Below, one piece after another: positions 33,478 through 41,623 of a stretch of 64,000 nucleotides of DNA (position 1 is the first letter of the stretch; each line of letters begins with the position of its first letter). The notes under the pieces are model-generated. The model was given only the letters and a program-made list of their open reading frames with translations. It was not told where the DNA came from and did no database searches. Origin of the DNA: Weeksellaceae bacterium (GTDB lineage Bacteria; Bacteroidota; Bacteroidia; Flavobacteriales; Weeksellaceae); NCBI GenBank assembly GCA_019459455.1, contig JAIBEX010000011.1:106749-170748 (forward strand), written 5' to 3'. The translations under genes were made by a program, and so were the position numbers.

Positions 33478-33897
33478 TTATGATCCTGAAATCTTAATAA
33501 CAATTAGTTTCTTTAAATCCTCGAAATTGCTGATGTCCCTCACATCAACCCGTATTCCCCGACCTTCTGCGTATGACCTTGCGTCCAGCAGCTCCGTCTT
33601 AATCGCTTCTGAAACGGTGCTGTCAATAACCTGAACGGTGGCCTTAGGTCCAAATACAAAGGCGGCTTTGAAATACTGGTCTCTTGGAAGGAGATAAATT
33701 AAAATCCTTTTGTTGTCTTTTACACGGTAACTCCAGCCATACTTTTCTCCGGTGAACTTCCATTCAGCAGATGCCTTGGGAGCACATTCCTTCGCGAACA
33801 TTTCCAGGTTTTTCCAGATCTGCGCGCTGCCTCCCAGGGCCTGTTCCAAATCATGAGCCGTTGGTTCATTGTTTTTATCTGTGAAAATGCTTTTCAT
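33478..33897 (-). CDS. DUF3788 family protein
   Basis: 139 residues. WKFTGEKYGWSYRVKDNKRILIYLLPRD (about 46-73) and the C-terminal IRVDVRDISNFEDLKKLIVIK are the recognisable DUF3788 pattern. No catalytic residues known. It starts 2 bp after the stop of the M28 peptidase gene on the same strand, so the two are co-transcribed. Confidence 0.8.
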   Translation of the reverse strand: MKSIFTDKNNEPTAHDLEQALGGSAQIWKNLEMFAKECAPKASAEWKFTGEKYGWSYRVKDNKRILIYLLPRDQYFKAAFVFGPKATVQVIDSTVSEAIKTELLDARSYAEGRGIRVDVRDISNFEDLKKLIVIKISGS

Positions 33898-33899
33898 GA

Positions 33900-35282
33900 T
33901 TACCAGTTTTTATCTACCATATAGACCATTTGCGCAATAGCAACGGCGCCCAAATTCAGTTCGCGCCGGTTTACTTTTTCAAAGGTGTCCTGGCTTGTAT
34001 GATGGATGTCAAAGTAACGCTGCATATCGGGAACGAGCTCCGCCAGTGGAATGGCCAATTTTTTAAGTGGTGCGATATCCTGTCCGGATGTTTCCTGCGA
34101 AAAATCGTACACGCCGTATGGAAGAAAAAGATTTTTCCAGGCAAAAACCAAACGGCGCCGCTGTGGAATCATATCCAGAGAAATTCCCCGTGGTGAATAT
34201 CCTCCGGCATCACTTTCGATGGCGAAAATATGAGGTTCCCCAGACTTTTTTACGTTCGCAGCATAGGTTTCTCCTCCGTGTACCCCATTTTCTTCATTGG
34301 CGAAAAGTACAAACCGTATGGTATGGTTGTTTTTAATCTCTAATTTTTTAAAGACCCGCAATACTTCCAGGATTTGCACCACCCCTGCACCGTTATCGTG
34401 CGCACCTTCCGATATGTCCCAGGAGTCCAGGTGCGCACCCACGACGATTACGCTTTTATCTTTGTTACCAGGGATTTCTGCAATCACATTGTGATTTATT
34501 TTCTCTCCCTTCGTGCCGGATGTTGTGTTTATTTTAACGGTAACCTTTTGGTTTTTCACAAGCTGTTCAAGTTCATCACTGCTTTTTGCACCTATGGACA
34601 GGGCAGGAATCTTATTTTTGTCAAGGGCGTCATAATACATGCTTCCGGTGTGGGGCACGTCATCAAATGCGGACGTGGGAGAGCGTGTAATAACCGCCTT
34701 TGCTCCCTTTCTGCTTGCCAGGGAGGGTGTAGACCAACGGTATTTTCCTGCGACAAGGTAGGCCTCGCTGGGATTGATGATGGTTTGGTCAAAAGCATAA
34801 TTAAAAAATACGATTTTGTCTTTTACGTCGCTTGGGAACATTTTATTGAATTCGACCAAATCTTTTGCAAAAATAAGTTCTCCTGTCAGGTCTTTACCGC
34901 CGGTACCCTCGGATCCACCAAGTGCTAAAGTGCGAATGTTTTTCCAGTTGCCGTTTGCAGCCTTAATCTGTAAATTTTCCCGGCCTCTTTCCCATACGGG
35001 AACGGTCACGTCCTGCTTTCTGATGTTTTCTCCGCCATTATCCGCAAACTTCTTTTCCGCCCACTCCACAGCCCGGTCGTAGGCAGGTGTTGCCGCAAAG
35101 CGCGGACCGATTCCCTTTACCAGTTCATGCAGGTTGTCGTAGGCATTGCTGTTCAGCATGATTTCATTAGAAATTTTCCTGAATTCCCCTGCGTAATCCA
35201 CCTTTGGTTTGGTAACCGGTTTTCGCTGGGAAAATAAAATTCCACCCAGAAAGAGTGGAAGTATGAATATGGCTTTTTTCAT
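33900..35282 (-). CDS. Secreted M28-family metallopeptidase with PA domain
   Basis: 460 residues with a signal peptide (about 1-18, GGILFSQ). A protease-associated domain is inserted around 130-250. The zinc-aminopeptidase core is complete: H284 and D286 in GAHLDSWD, D296, E330-E331 in FANEENG, D358 and H428 near the end (FDIHHTSQD). It probably releases N-terminal residues from peptides outside the inner membrane. There is no T9SS tail, so a periplasmic location or lipid-independent secretion is likely. Confidence 0.9.
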   Translation of the reverse strand: MKKAIFILPLFLGGILFSQRKPVTKPKVDYAGEFRKISNEIMLNSNAYDNLHELVKGIGPRFAATPAYDRAVEWAEKKFADNGGENIRKQDVTVPVWERGRENLQIKAANGNWKNIRTLALGGSEGTGGKDLTGELIFAKDLVEFNKMFPSDVKDKIVFFNYAFDQTIINPSEAYLVAGKYRWSTPSLASRKGAKAVITRSPTSAFDDVPHTGSMYYDALDKNKIPALSIGAKSSDELEQLVKNQKVTVKINTTSGTKGEKINHNVIAEIPGNKDKSVIVVGAHLDSWDISEGAHDNGAGVVQILEVLRVFKKLEIKNNHTIRFVLFANEENGVHGGETYAANVKKSGEPHIFAIESDAGGYSPRGISLDMIPQRRRLVFAWKNLFLPYGVYDFSQETSGQDIAPLKKLAIPLAELVPDMQRYFDIHHTSQDTFEKVNRRELNLGAVAIAQMVYMVDKNW

Positions 35283-35319
35283 TACATCTAACTTTGAAGG
35301 CCTAAAAATAGTAATTTTT

Positions 35320-36561
35320 TTATTTCATGTCGTACATGATAAGGGCAGTGATGAGTTTAGGTTCAATGTAAGTGCATTTTGGCGGCATGCTGATCCTGTT
35401 ATCCGAAATCTTGATCATCTCGTTGAAACTAACAGGATAAACTCCGAATCCAACCGCTCCCTCACCGGCGTCCACTTTCTCTTTCATCTTAATGATTCCG
35501 TCCACGGAAGAGTTGCCTTTTACATATTTTATGCGGTCGGAACTGTCAGTGTTCGCAATACCCAGGAGGTCTTTCAGGATGTATTTATCCAGCAGGTGAT
35601 GATCCAGATGATCCATAGAGATCTCAGGATTCCGCAGGCTGTGCTTTACATGAAGAGAGTAGAACTTCCCATCGAGATACATGGAAATATGAAATTTTTG
35701 TGAAGGATAATAAGGCGTGTCTCCTTTCTCGTGGATATCGAATGATTTCTCCAGTTTTTTCAGGATTTGTGGAGCCGTTAGTCCGTTGAGATCCTTTACG
35801 ATCCGGTTATAGTCATGTATTTTGATGGACTGGTTGGATACGATGAAACTGAAGATGAAATTGTAGGGTTCGGTTCCCTTATGTTTTCTGTTTTTTTCCT
35901 TATGGTTTTTTGCATTCAGTGCAGTGGAACCAATTCGGTGGTGACCGTCGGCAATGTAAAATGAGTCCACCTGTTCCAGAACTTCTTTGAACTGCTGCAT
36001 TTTCAATCTGTTATCTATTCTCCAGATTTTATGTCTGATGCCGCGGCTGTCATAATAGTTCAGCAACGGGACATTTTTTTCCTCGTGATTCATGAGAAGT
36101 TCCACCTTCGAATTTGCAGCATATGTTAAAAGCACCGGTTCTGCCTGAAGGCTCACCTTGTCCAGATAGTGCGCTAACTTTTCTTTCTTCTGCGGAATTG
36201 TACTTTCATGACGTTTAATCTTACCATTCCAGAAATCATCCACAGAGACTAAACCCAAAAGACCGCGAAATACCGTCTTATCCGGCTTAATCTGTTCGTA
36301 AAGATAATAAGAAGAGGCATCCTGTATGAGTTTATTTTCATCCACCAGTTCCTCAAAGTTGCTTCTGATCTTCCTCAGGTTCCTGTCAATATCCTTAGAC
36401 TTGCTTACCACGTATGGTTTTATCATTTGGATATACGATGAGTTTTCCTGGGCTTTTTTGTTAATTTCTTCCTGCGTAAAATTGTCCAGAGGGTGAGTAG
36501 GGAAGACGTCCAGAAAATCTTCATTCGGTCTTATTCCGCGAAATGGTTTGAATATAGGCAT
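35320..36561 (-). CDS. DUF1015 family protein
   Basis: 413 residues. The N-terminus IFKPFRGIRPNEDF and the central FYIADGHHRIGSTALNAK (about 198-215) are DUF1015 signatures; the latter looks like an ATP- or phosphate-handling motif. It lies 1 bp after serA on the same strand. This serC-serA-DUF1015 order is widely conserved in Bacteroidota, and a role in serine or phosphoserine metabolism has been suggested from such context. Biochemical function is not something I can confirm. Confidence 0.88.
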   Translation of the reverse strand: MPIFKPFRGIRPNEDFLDVFPTHPLDNFTQEEINKKAQENSSYIQMIKPYVVSKSKDIDRNLRKIRSNFEELVDENKLIQDASSYYLYEQIKPDKTVFRGLLGLVSVDDFWNGKIKRHESTIPQKKEKLAHYLDKVSLQAEPVLLTYAANSKVELLMNHEEKNVPLLNYYDSRGIRHKIWRIDNRLKMQQFKEVLEQVDSFYIADGHHRIGSTALNAKNHKEKNRKHKGTEPYNFIFSFIVSNQSIKIHDYNRIVKDLNGLTAPQILKKLEKSFDIHEKGDTPYYPSQKFHISMYLDGKFYSLHVKHSLRNPEISMDHLDHHLLDKYILKDLLGIANTDSSDRIKYVKGNSSVDGIIKMKEKVDAGEGAVGFGVYPVSFNEMIKISDNRISMPPKCTYIEPKLITALIMYDMK

Positions 36562-36562
36562 C

Positions 36563-37525
36563 TTACTCTAGTATCTTTTTAATGTCAATAATTTGCAGTG
36601 CAAGTTCTGTTCCTATTTTTTCCTGAGCATCCAGCGTATTACCACCTAGATGAGGCGTTAAGGAGAGGTTTGGATTCATCAGCAGCGGAAGTTCTGGATT
36701 AGGTTCATTTTCAAAAACGTCCAGTGCAGCTCCCGCTACTTTTCCCGATTCAATGAAATCAAGAAGAGCAACTTCGTTCAGAACACCACCCCGCGCTGTA
36801 TTGACAATGAATACGCCGTCCTTCATCTTTTCAAACTGAACAGTATCCAGGATATAGCCTTCTGTTTTAGGAGTGTTGATGCTGATGAAATCTGTGTTTT
36901 TAAGAAAATCATCCATATCGTTTGTTGAGGAAATCTTAAAACAGACTGTCTGGCCGTCGAAAAACTGAAGAGAAATGCTTTCTGTACGGGGTTTTCTGGT
37001 AAGGACTTTCACCTTCATTCCAAGAGAAATCCCGATTTTCACCACTTCCTTTCCTATCCCGCCAAAGCCGATTACTCCCAGCGTTTTACCTTCCAGTTCG
37101 GAGGCGTTGGTGTATGATTTCTTCAATTCGTTAAACTGTGTATCTCCTTCCAGAGGCATCATCCTGTTGGACTCGTGAAGGTACCTGGCCAAACTAAAAA
37201 AGTGAGCAAACACAAGCTCCGCAACCGACCTTGAAGAAGCATTTGGAGTATTGATGACGTAAAGCCCTTTCTCAATCGCATATTCCACATCGATGTTGTC
37301 CATTCCAACGCCGCCTCGGCCGATGATTTTCAGGCCGGGACAGGCATCTATTAAATCTGTGCGCACTTTGGTTGCGCTCCTGACTAGAAGCACATCAACC
37401 GCATTTTCATTAATAAAATTAATAAGGTGTTCCTGGGATACCTTTGCTTCCAGAAGTTCGATTCCGGCTTCCTTCAGCCTGTTTTCACCTGCTTTAGAAA
37501 TTCCGTCGTTGGCTAAAACTTTCAT
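36563..37525 (-). CDS. serA: D-3-phosphoglycerate dehydrogenase (short form)
   Basis: 320 residues. NAD-binding VIGFGGIGKE near 151-160. Catalytic R245 in NTARGG, an acidic residue in DVFENEP near 272-274 and H292 in TPHLGG form the D-2-hydroxyacid dehydrogenase active site. The C-terminal ACT/serine-feedback domain of E. coli SerA is absent. Position between serC and DUF1015 supports the first step of serine biosynthesis. Confidence 0.93.
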   Translation of the reverse strand: MKVLANDGISKAGENRLKEAGIELLEAKVSQEHLINFINENAVDVLLVRSATKVRTDLIDACPGLKIIGRGGVGMDNIDVEYAIEKGLYVINTPNASSRSVAELVFAHFFSLARYLHESNRMMPLEGDTQFNELKKSYTNASELEGKTLGVIGFGGIGKEVVKIGISLGMKVKVLTRKPRTESISLQFFDGQTVCFKISSTNDMDDFLKNTDFISINTPKTEGYILDTVQFEKMKDGVFIVNTARGGVLNEVALLDFIESGKVAGAALDVFENEPNPELPLLMNPNLSLTPHLGGNTLDAQEKIGTELALQIIDIKKILE

Positions 37526-37579
37526 AAATTTTTTCAGATAAATTATGGGAAATGGTGGATGTTCGTTTTTTTGGAAAGA

Positions 37580-38638
37580 TTACAGGGATTTCATGACATC
37601 AACAAGAACCTGAACACTTTCAATCGGGAGGGCATTGTACAGACTCGCACGGTAGCCACCCAGGCTACGGTGACCGTTCAGCCCACTGATTCCCGCCGCT
37701 TTCCAGGCACTGTCGAAGGTCTCTTTTTTGGTCTCATCCAGTAACTGGAACGAAACATTCATTAAAGACCGGTCTTCCTTTACACAGAAGGTGTCAAAGA
37801 GCGTATTACGTTCAATTTCGTCATATAAAAGTTTTGCTTTGGCTTCGTTCCTTTCCTCAGCAGCGGCAATTCCGCCATTGTTTTCCAGATGCTGCAGCGT
37901 TAAAAGTGTGGCATACACCGGAAAAACGGGCGGGGTATTGTACATGGATTCTTTGTCGATGTGGTTTTGGTAATCCAGGATGGAAGGAATGTCCCTGCCG
38001 GTCTTTCCGAGGATGCTCTTCTTAACCACTACCAAAGTTACTCCCGCAGGACCCATATTCTTCTGTGCGCCAGCGTAAATGAGGTCAAATTCGGAAAAAT
38101 CAATCACCCGGGAAAAAATATCGGAACTCATATCACAAACCATCAGAGTATCCACTTGCGGGAATTCCTTCATCTGTGTACCGTAGATGGTATTGTTGGA
38201 GGTGCAGTGAAAATAATCGTAAGTACTGTCCACTTTATAATCCCTTGGGATATAGGAATATTTTTCGGATTTGGAAGAGCCCACCACATCCACGGTCCCG
38301 AATTTTTTTGCCTCTTTTATTGCGCCGGCTGCCCAGGTACCGGTATCAAGATAGGCTGCCTTTCCGTTTCCGGACTTCATAAGGTTAAAGGGAACCATTG
38401 CAAACTGCAGGCTCGCACCACCTCCCAGATACAGGACTTCATAGTCATCACCAAGCATCATCAGCCGTTTAATAATTGCCCGGGCCTCGTCCATCACTGC
38501 CACAAAATCTTTGCTCCGGTGCGAAATTTCCAACAGGGAGAGCCCAATGCCGTTGAAATCCAGGATGGCTTCTGCTGATTTTTGAAATACTTCCTGCGGT
38601 AAAATACAGGGACCTGCGCTGAAATTGTGTTTTTTCAT
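37580..38638 (-). CDS. serC: 3-phosphoserine aminotransferase
   Basis: 352 residues. A class V fold-type I PLP enzyme with the Schiff-base lysine K193 in YAGAQKNMGPAG. N-terminal NFSAGPCILP and C-terminal LNGHRSLGGYRASLYNA are SerC signatures. It converts phosphohydroxypyruvate to phosphoserine and also serves pyridoxine synthesis. serA follows 54 bp downstream on the same strand. Confidence 0.96.
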   Translation of the reverse strand: MKKHNFSAGPCILPQEVFQKSAEAILDFNGIGLSLLEISHRSKDFVAVMDEARAIIKRLMMLGDDYEVLYLGGGASLQFAMVPFNLMKSGNGKAAYLDTGTWAAGAIKEAKKFGTVDVVGSSKSEKYSYIPRDYKVDSTYDYFHCTSNNTIYGTQMKEFPQVDTLMVCDMSSDIFSRVIDFSEFDLIYAGAQKNMGPAGVTLVVVKKSILGKTGRDIPSILDYQNHIDKESMYNTPPVFPVYATLLTLQHLENNGGIAAAEERNEAKAKLLYDEIERNTLFDTFCVKEDRSLMNVSFQLLDETKKETFDSAWKAAGISGLNGHRSLGGYRASLYNALPIESVQVLVDVMKSL

Positions 38639-38708
38639 TTTCTTAAAAATTTATGCAAACTGCTATATTTGCGGGTTCGGTATTGGATTTAGTTCGTGAA
38701 CAATAGGT

Positions 38709-38736
38709 AAAAAAAAGCCCACCATAGATGAGCGGG
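38709..38736 (-). terminator. Possible terminator after the ferredoxin gene
   Basis: On the reverse strand a short stem CCCGC/GTGGG (one G-U) with a 9-nt loop is followed by an eight-T run, 5 bp past the ferredoxin stop codon. The stem is short, so strength is uncertain. Confidence 0.45.
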
Positions 38737-38741
38737 TTTCG

Positions 38742-39092
38742 TTATTCTCCGTGTAAGAAGGCTTTTTTCTCGAGTAAACTTTCCGTCGATTCAACATGTT
38801 CTTCATCGGGGATGCAGCAATCCACCGGACATACGGCCGCGCATTGTGGTTCTTCATGGAAACCCATGCATTCCGTGCATTTATCCGTTACGATAAAATA
38901 AACATCATCACTTACCGGTTCCTGGGGTGTATTTGCGTCGATGGTAAGTCCGGACTTCATGACGACCATTCCCGAAAGGCTGGTGCCTTCGGACGCTTTC
39001 CAGTCTACCGCTCCTTCATAAATGGCATTGTTAGGGCATTCCGGTTCACAGGCGCCACAATTTATACATTCATCTGTTATTTTGATAGCCAT
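38742..39092 (-). CDS. Two-[4Fe-4S] ferredoxin
   Basis: 116 residues. Cluster ligands C9, C12, C15 and C19 (CINCGACEPECP) and C72, C75, C84 and C88 (CTECMGFHEEPQCAAVCP). A 50-residue insert separates the two halves and a short tail follows C92-C93. The long second spacing (C75 to C84) is typical of Alvin/YfhL-type ferredoxins. It carries low-potential electrons, and its divergent neighbour is an acyl-CoA reductase. Confidence 0.93.
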   Translation of the reverse strand: MAIKITDECINCGACEPECPNNAIYEGAVDWKASEGTSLSGMVVMKSGLTIDANTPQEPVSDDVYFIVTDKCTECMGFHEEPQCAAVCPVDCCIPDEEHVESTESLLEKKAFLHGE

Positions 39093-39107
39093 TGCTACTT
39101 TTATTTT

Positions 39108-39125
39108 TAAATTTGCACAAAATTA
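39108..39125. promoter_or_regulatory. Overlapping divergent promoters of the ferredoxin and acyl-CoA reductase genes
   Basis: Forward -7 TAAATTTG at 39108-39115 and reverse -7 TAATTTTG at 39118-39125 are only 2 bp apart on opposite strands. Forward transcription would start near 39121 and reverse transcription near 39112. The two polymerases cannot occupy the site together. Confidence 0.5.
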
Positions 39126-39151
39126 CTAAAAATCTGCCAATTTCCCACATA

Positions 39152-40186
39152 ATGAATACAGAAAAGCGAATTTCAGGACTTTGTAAACTAGGTGTTTACC
39201 TTAAAAATTATTTAAGTAGAAATCCTGAAAATTTTGATGATATTGATGGAGAATTTTCGGCTTTATTGCGGAAATCTGAAACCGAAAATCCCTGGTTTAC
39301 GCTGGAGAATCAAAAATTTGCCCTGAAACAATGGAGCGGCTTGCTGACGGAAGAAAACATAAAAAAGTGGCTCAGCAGTTACCGACCCGTCGAGGTGCCC
39401 AAAAAAGTAGGTCTTATTTTAGCAGGAAATATCCCGATGGTGGGTTTCCATGATGTGATTTCGGTGGTGCTCAGTAACCATATTCCAGTCATCAAACTTT
39501 CATCCAAAGACCGCCTTATGCTGCCCTTTCTTCTGAAAAAATGGGATGAATTCGCAGAGGGAAATGTGAAGTATGAAATTGTAGATAGGCTGGAGAATTT
39601 TGATGCCGTAATTGCCACCGGTAGCAACAACACGGCACGATACCTTGAATTTTATTTTAAGAACCACCTCAGCATCATCCGCAAAAACAGGACCTCAATT
39701 GCCGTTATCAAGGGCGATGAAACTGATGCAGAGCTACAGCTTCTGGCAGAAGATATTTTCAGGTATTTTGGTTTGGGCTGCCGCAACGTCACGAGCATCT
39801 TAATGCCGGAAGATTTCAAGGTGGACCGGCTGTTTGAGAATTTCCCGGATTTCAAAGACGTAATAAATCATAACAAATACGCCAATAACTATGAATACAA
39901 CAGGGCCATCTACCTTTTAAATATGGAGAAGTTCTGGGACAATAATTTCGTCATGCTGAAGCCCGATGATAAGCTGTTTTCTCCGCTTTCCGTCATCAAT
40001 GTTTCGTATTACAGGGATATTGAAGAAGTCAGGAAATTCATTGCAGAAAACGAACAGGACATACAGGCGGTTGTAGCCAAAGAAGGGCTTGGTCTGGACT
40101 CCATCGGTTTTGGTGAGGCTCAAAATCCGGGTCTTGATACCTATGCGGACAAGGTGGATACGATGCGTTTCCTGGAAGTTGTCTGA
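39152..40186 (+). CDS. LuxC-like acyl-CoA reductase
   Basis: 344 residues from the ATG at 39152 (MNTEKRISGL). The longer open frame begins in the promoter and is not used. VGLILAGNIPMVGFHDVISVVLSNH (about 86-110), VIATGSNNTARYLEFYF (153-169) and a catalytic-type C210 in FGLGCRNV match the LuxC/aldehyde-dehydrogenase family, which reduces fatty acyl-CoA to aldehyde. No luxA, B, D or E is nearby, so this is not bioluminescence. Most Bacteroidota have this gene beside the same ferredoxin and serC. Its physiological substrate is unknown. Confidence 0.85.
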   Translation: MNTEKRISGLCKLGVYLKNYLSRNPENFDDIDGEFSALLRKSETENPWFTLENQKFALKQWSGLLTEENIKKWLSSYRPVEVPKKVGLILAGNIPMVGFHDVISVVLSNHIPVIKLSSKDRLMLPFLLKKWDEFAEGNVKYEIVDRLENFDAVIATGSNNTARYLEFYFKNHLSIIRKNRTSIAVIKGDETDAELQLLAEDIFRYFGLGCRNVTSILMPEDFKVDRLFENFPDFKDVINHNKYANNYEYNRAIYLLNMEKFWDNNFVMLKPDDKLFSPLSVINVSYYRDIEEVRKFIAENEQDIQAVVAKEGLGLDSIGFGEAQNPGLDTYADKVDTMRFLEVV

Positions 40187-40231
40187 TTATTAAACGAAAA
40201 GTAGTATTACAAAAGGCATCCAACAATAAAA

Positions 40232-40257
40232 AAAGGACTTCAAAACTGAAGTCCTTT
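40232..40257. terminator. Bidirectional terminator between convergent genes
   Basis: An 11-bp stem aaaggacttca/tgaagtccttt with loop aaac and A/T runs on both sides. It serves the acyl-CoA reductase and the thioredoxin operon. Confidence 0.9.
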
Positions 40258-40277
40258 ATATTTTTAATTAGATTAGG

Positions 40278-40526
40278 TTATCTGTCAATTGATCCCAAGA
40301 CCTTTTGCGCAAAGCCGTTCAGGGCATCTCTCTCGCTCATTCCGTTCTTCACGTTCTGGTGTACTTCCAGCGCGCCACAGATGTCGGTTATGAGTTCGCC
40401 AACCACGTTCAGGTCATCTTCTGAAGTACCTCTGAATTCTGAAAAAGATTCCAGGACTTCCAGTGTTTTCTCCAGGTTTTCAACCGACTGGTTTTGATAA
40501 AACTGTCGAATAATTGGTAATTTCAT
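40278..40526 (-). CDS. Small conserved protein at the end of the peroxiredoxin-thioredoxin operon
   Basis: 82 residues, mostly helical and acidic (ENLEKTLEVLESFSEF; DDLNVVGELITDICGALEVH). It resembles the short flavobacterial family that I remember as DUF6952, usually encoded beside a thioredoxin; this name is from memory. Its start codon overlaps the stop of the thioredoxin gene, indicating translational coupling. No cysteine pair and no catalytic motif. Confidence 0.7.
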   Translation of the reverse strand: MKLPIIRQFYQNQSVENLEKTLEVLESFSEFRGTSEDDLNVVGELITDICGALEVHQNVKNGMSERDALNGFAQKVLGSIDR

Positions 40527-40834
40527 CAGTTCAGTTCTTTAAAAAGATTAATGAGGCTGTCCTGCTGGTTCGTCTGCACCTGATTCACGAGTTCTCCTTT
40601 GCTGAAGATCGCGAAGGTCGGCAGGTTGTCAACTTTTGCCAGCTTTCTGCTTTCCGGCAGTTTTTCCGCATCAACATAGTAAAACGGGATGTCTTCATTT
40701 TCGGACGCCAGTTTCCTGAATTTCGGTTTCATAATCCGGCAGTTGCCACACCAGGTAGCACCGTACTGCACGACTACTTTATCATTCTCTGCAATAATTT
40801 CCTGAAGTATATCCTCAGTCAGTTCATTATACAT
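40526..40834 (-). CDS. Thioredoxin-family protein
   Basis: 102 residues. Redox pair C29-G-N-C32 in GATWCGNCRIMKP (the canonical WCGPC has N instead of P), plus the cis-proline stretch NLPTFAIFSKG near 70. Most likely the electron donor of the peroxiredoxin encoded 18 bp upstream. It could itself be reduced by the TrxB at 5363-6304. Overlaps the next gene by one base. Confidence 0.92.
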   Translation of the reverse strand: MYNELTEDILQEIIAENDKVVVQYGATWCGNCRIMKPKFRKLASENEDIPFYYVDAEKLPESRKLAKVDNLPTFAIFSKGELVNQVQTNQQDSLINLFKELN

Positions 40835-40852
40835 AACTATAGAAAAAATAGA

Positions 40853-41491
40853 TTAGTTCCGGTGTTTGGCCAGATATTCGGCAGTGGATTCGCGGTTGGC
40901 ACTCATGGCCTCTTTCCCTTCTTCCCAGTTTGCAGGACAAACTTCTCCGTTTTTCTGAACGTGTGTATAGGCATCAATCAATCTGAGGTATTCCTTCACA
41001 TTTCTTCCCAAAGGCATATCGTTTACCGACTCGTGGAAGATTTTACCGGTTTCATCAACCAGGTAAGTAGCGCGATAGGTTACATTGGAACCGGTGAATG
41101 TTTCGTTTCCTTCTTCATCATACTCAAAATCCTGGTCTACAATTCCCAGGATGTTTGCCAGTTGCCTGTGCGTATCCGCAAGAATGGGGTAGGTTACCCC
41201 TTCAATACCTCCGTTGTCTTTGGGAGTATTCAACCATGCAAAGTGAACCTCGTTCGTATCGCATGATGCTCCAATTACCTTGGTATTTCTTTTCTCAAAT
41301 TCACCTAAAGCCTCCTGAAAAGCGTGAAGTTCCGTAGGACAAACAAAAGTGAAATCCTTTGGGTACCAGAATAAAAGCACTTTTTCCTCATTTTTTGTTG
41401 CTTGTTCGAAGATGTTGATCTTCAGATCATCGCCCATTTCGGACATGGCGTCTACCGTAATGCTTGGGAATTTCTTTCCTACTAATGACAT
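40853..41491 (-). CDS. Typical 2-Cys peroxiredoxin (AhpC/Prx1 type)
   Basis: 212 residues. Peroxidatic C51 in DFTFVCPTELHAF, resolving C185 in NGEVCPANWEEG, and the active-site arginine in VTYRATYLVDETG. It reduces peroxides and is recycled by thioredoxin, here probably the product of the next gene. A good promoter with both -33 and -7 lies upstream (41527-41557). Confidence 0.95.
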   Translation of the reverse strand: MSLVGKKFPSITVDAMSEMGDDLKINIFEQATKNEEKVLLFWYPKDFTFVCPTELHAFQEALGEFEKRNTKVIGASCDTNEVHFAWLNTPKDNGGIEGVTYPILADTHRQLANILGIVDQDFEYDEEGNETFTGSNVTYRATYLVDETGKIFHESVNDMPLGRNVKEYLRLIDAYTHVQKNGEVCPANWEEGKEAMSANRESTAEYLAKHRN

Positions 41492-41526
41492 AATTAATAA
41501 TGTTTATTGTTGTTAATTTCGTAATG

Positions 41527-41557
41527 CAAAAGTATGAAAGTTTATCTATTGAAACAA
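41527..41557 (-). promoter_or_regulatory. Promoter of the peroxiredoxin operon
   Basis: On the reverse strand TTG (41555-41557), 20 bp, then TACTTTTG (41527-41534). This is a full -33/-7 match to the Bacteroidota consensus with normal spacing and a leader of about 30 nt. Confidence 0.65.
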
Positions 41558-41623
41558 TTAAATACGATATATAAAAACTATCGAAATGATTTTTTGATTT
41601 TTCAAAATCTATAATTCATGTCA

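Noticed and set aside
35289..35296. + strand -7 match TAACTTTG between the M28 peptidase and DUF1015 genes
   Set aside because: No + strand gene follows. An 8-mer with six fixed bases is expected dozens of times by chance on the two strands of this window.
38664..38671. + strand -7 match TATATTTG between serC and the ferredoxin gene
   Set aside because: It faces only the antisense of the ferredoxin gene and has no -33, so I treat it as a chance match.
39152..40186. Bioluminescence operon
   Set aside because: Only a short LuxC-like reductase is present. luxA, B, D and E are absent, and the neighbours are a ferredoxin and serine genes.
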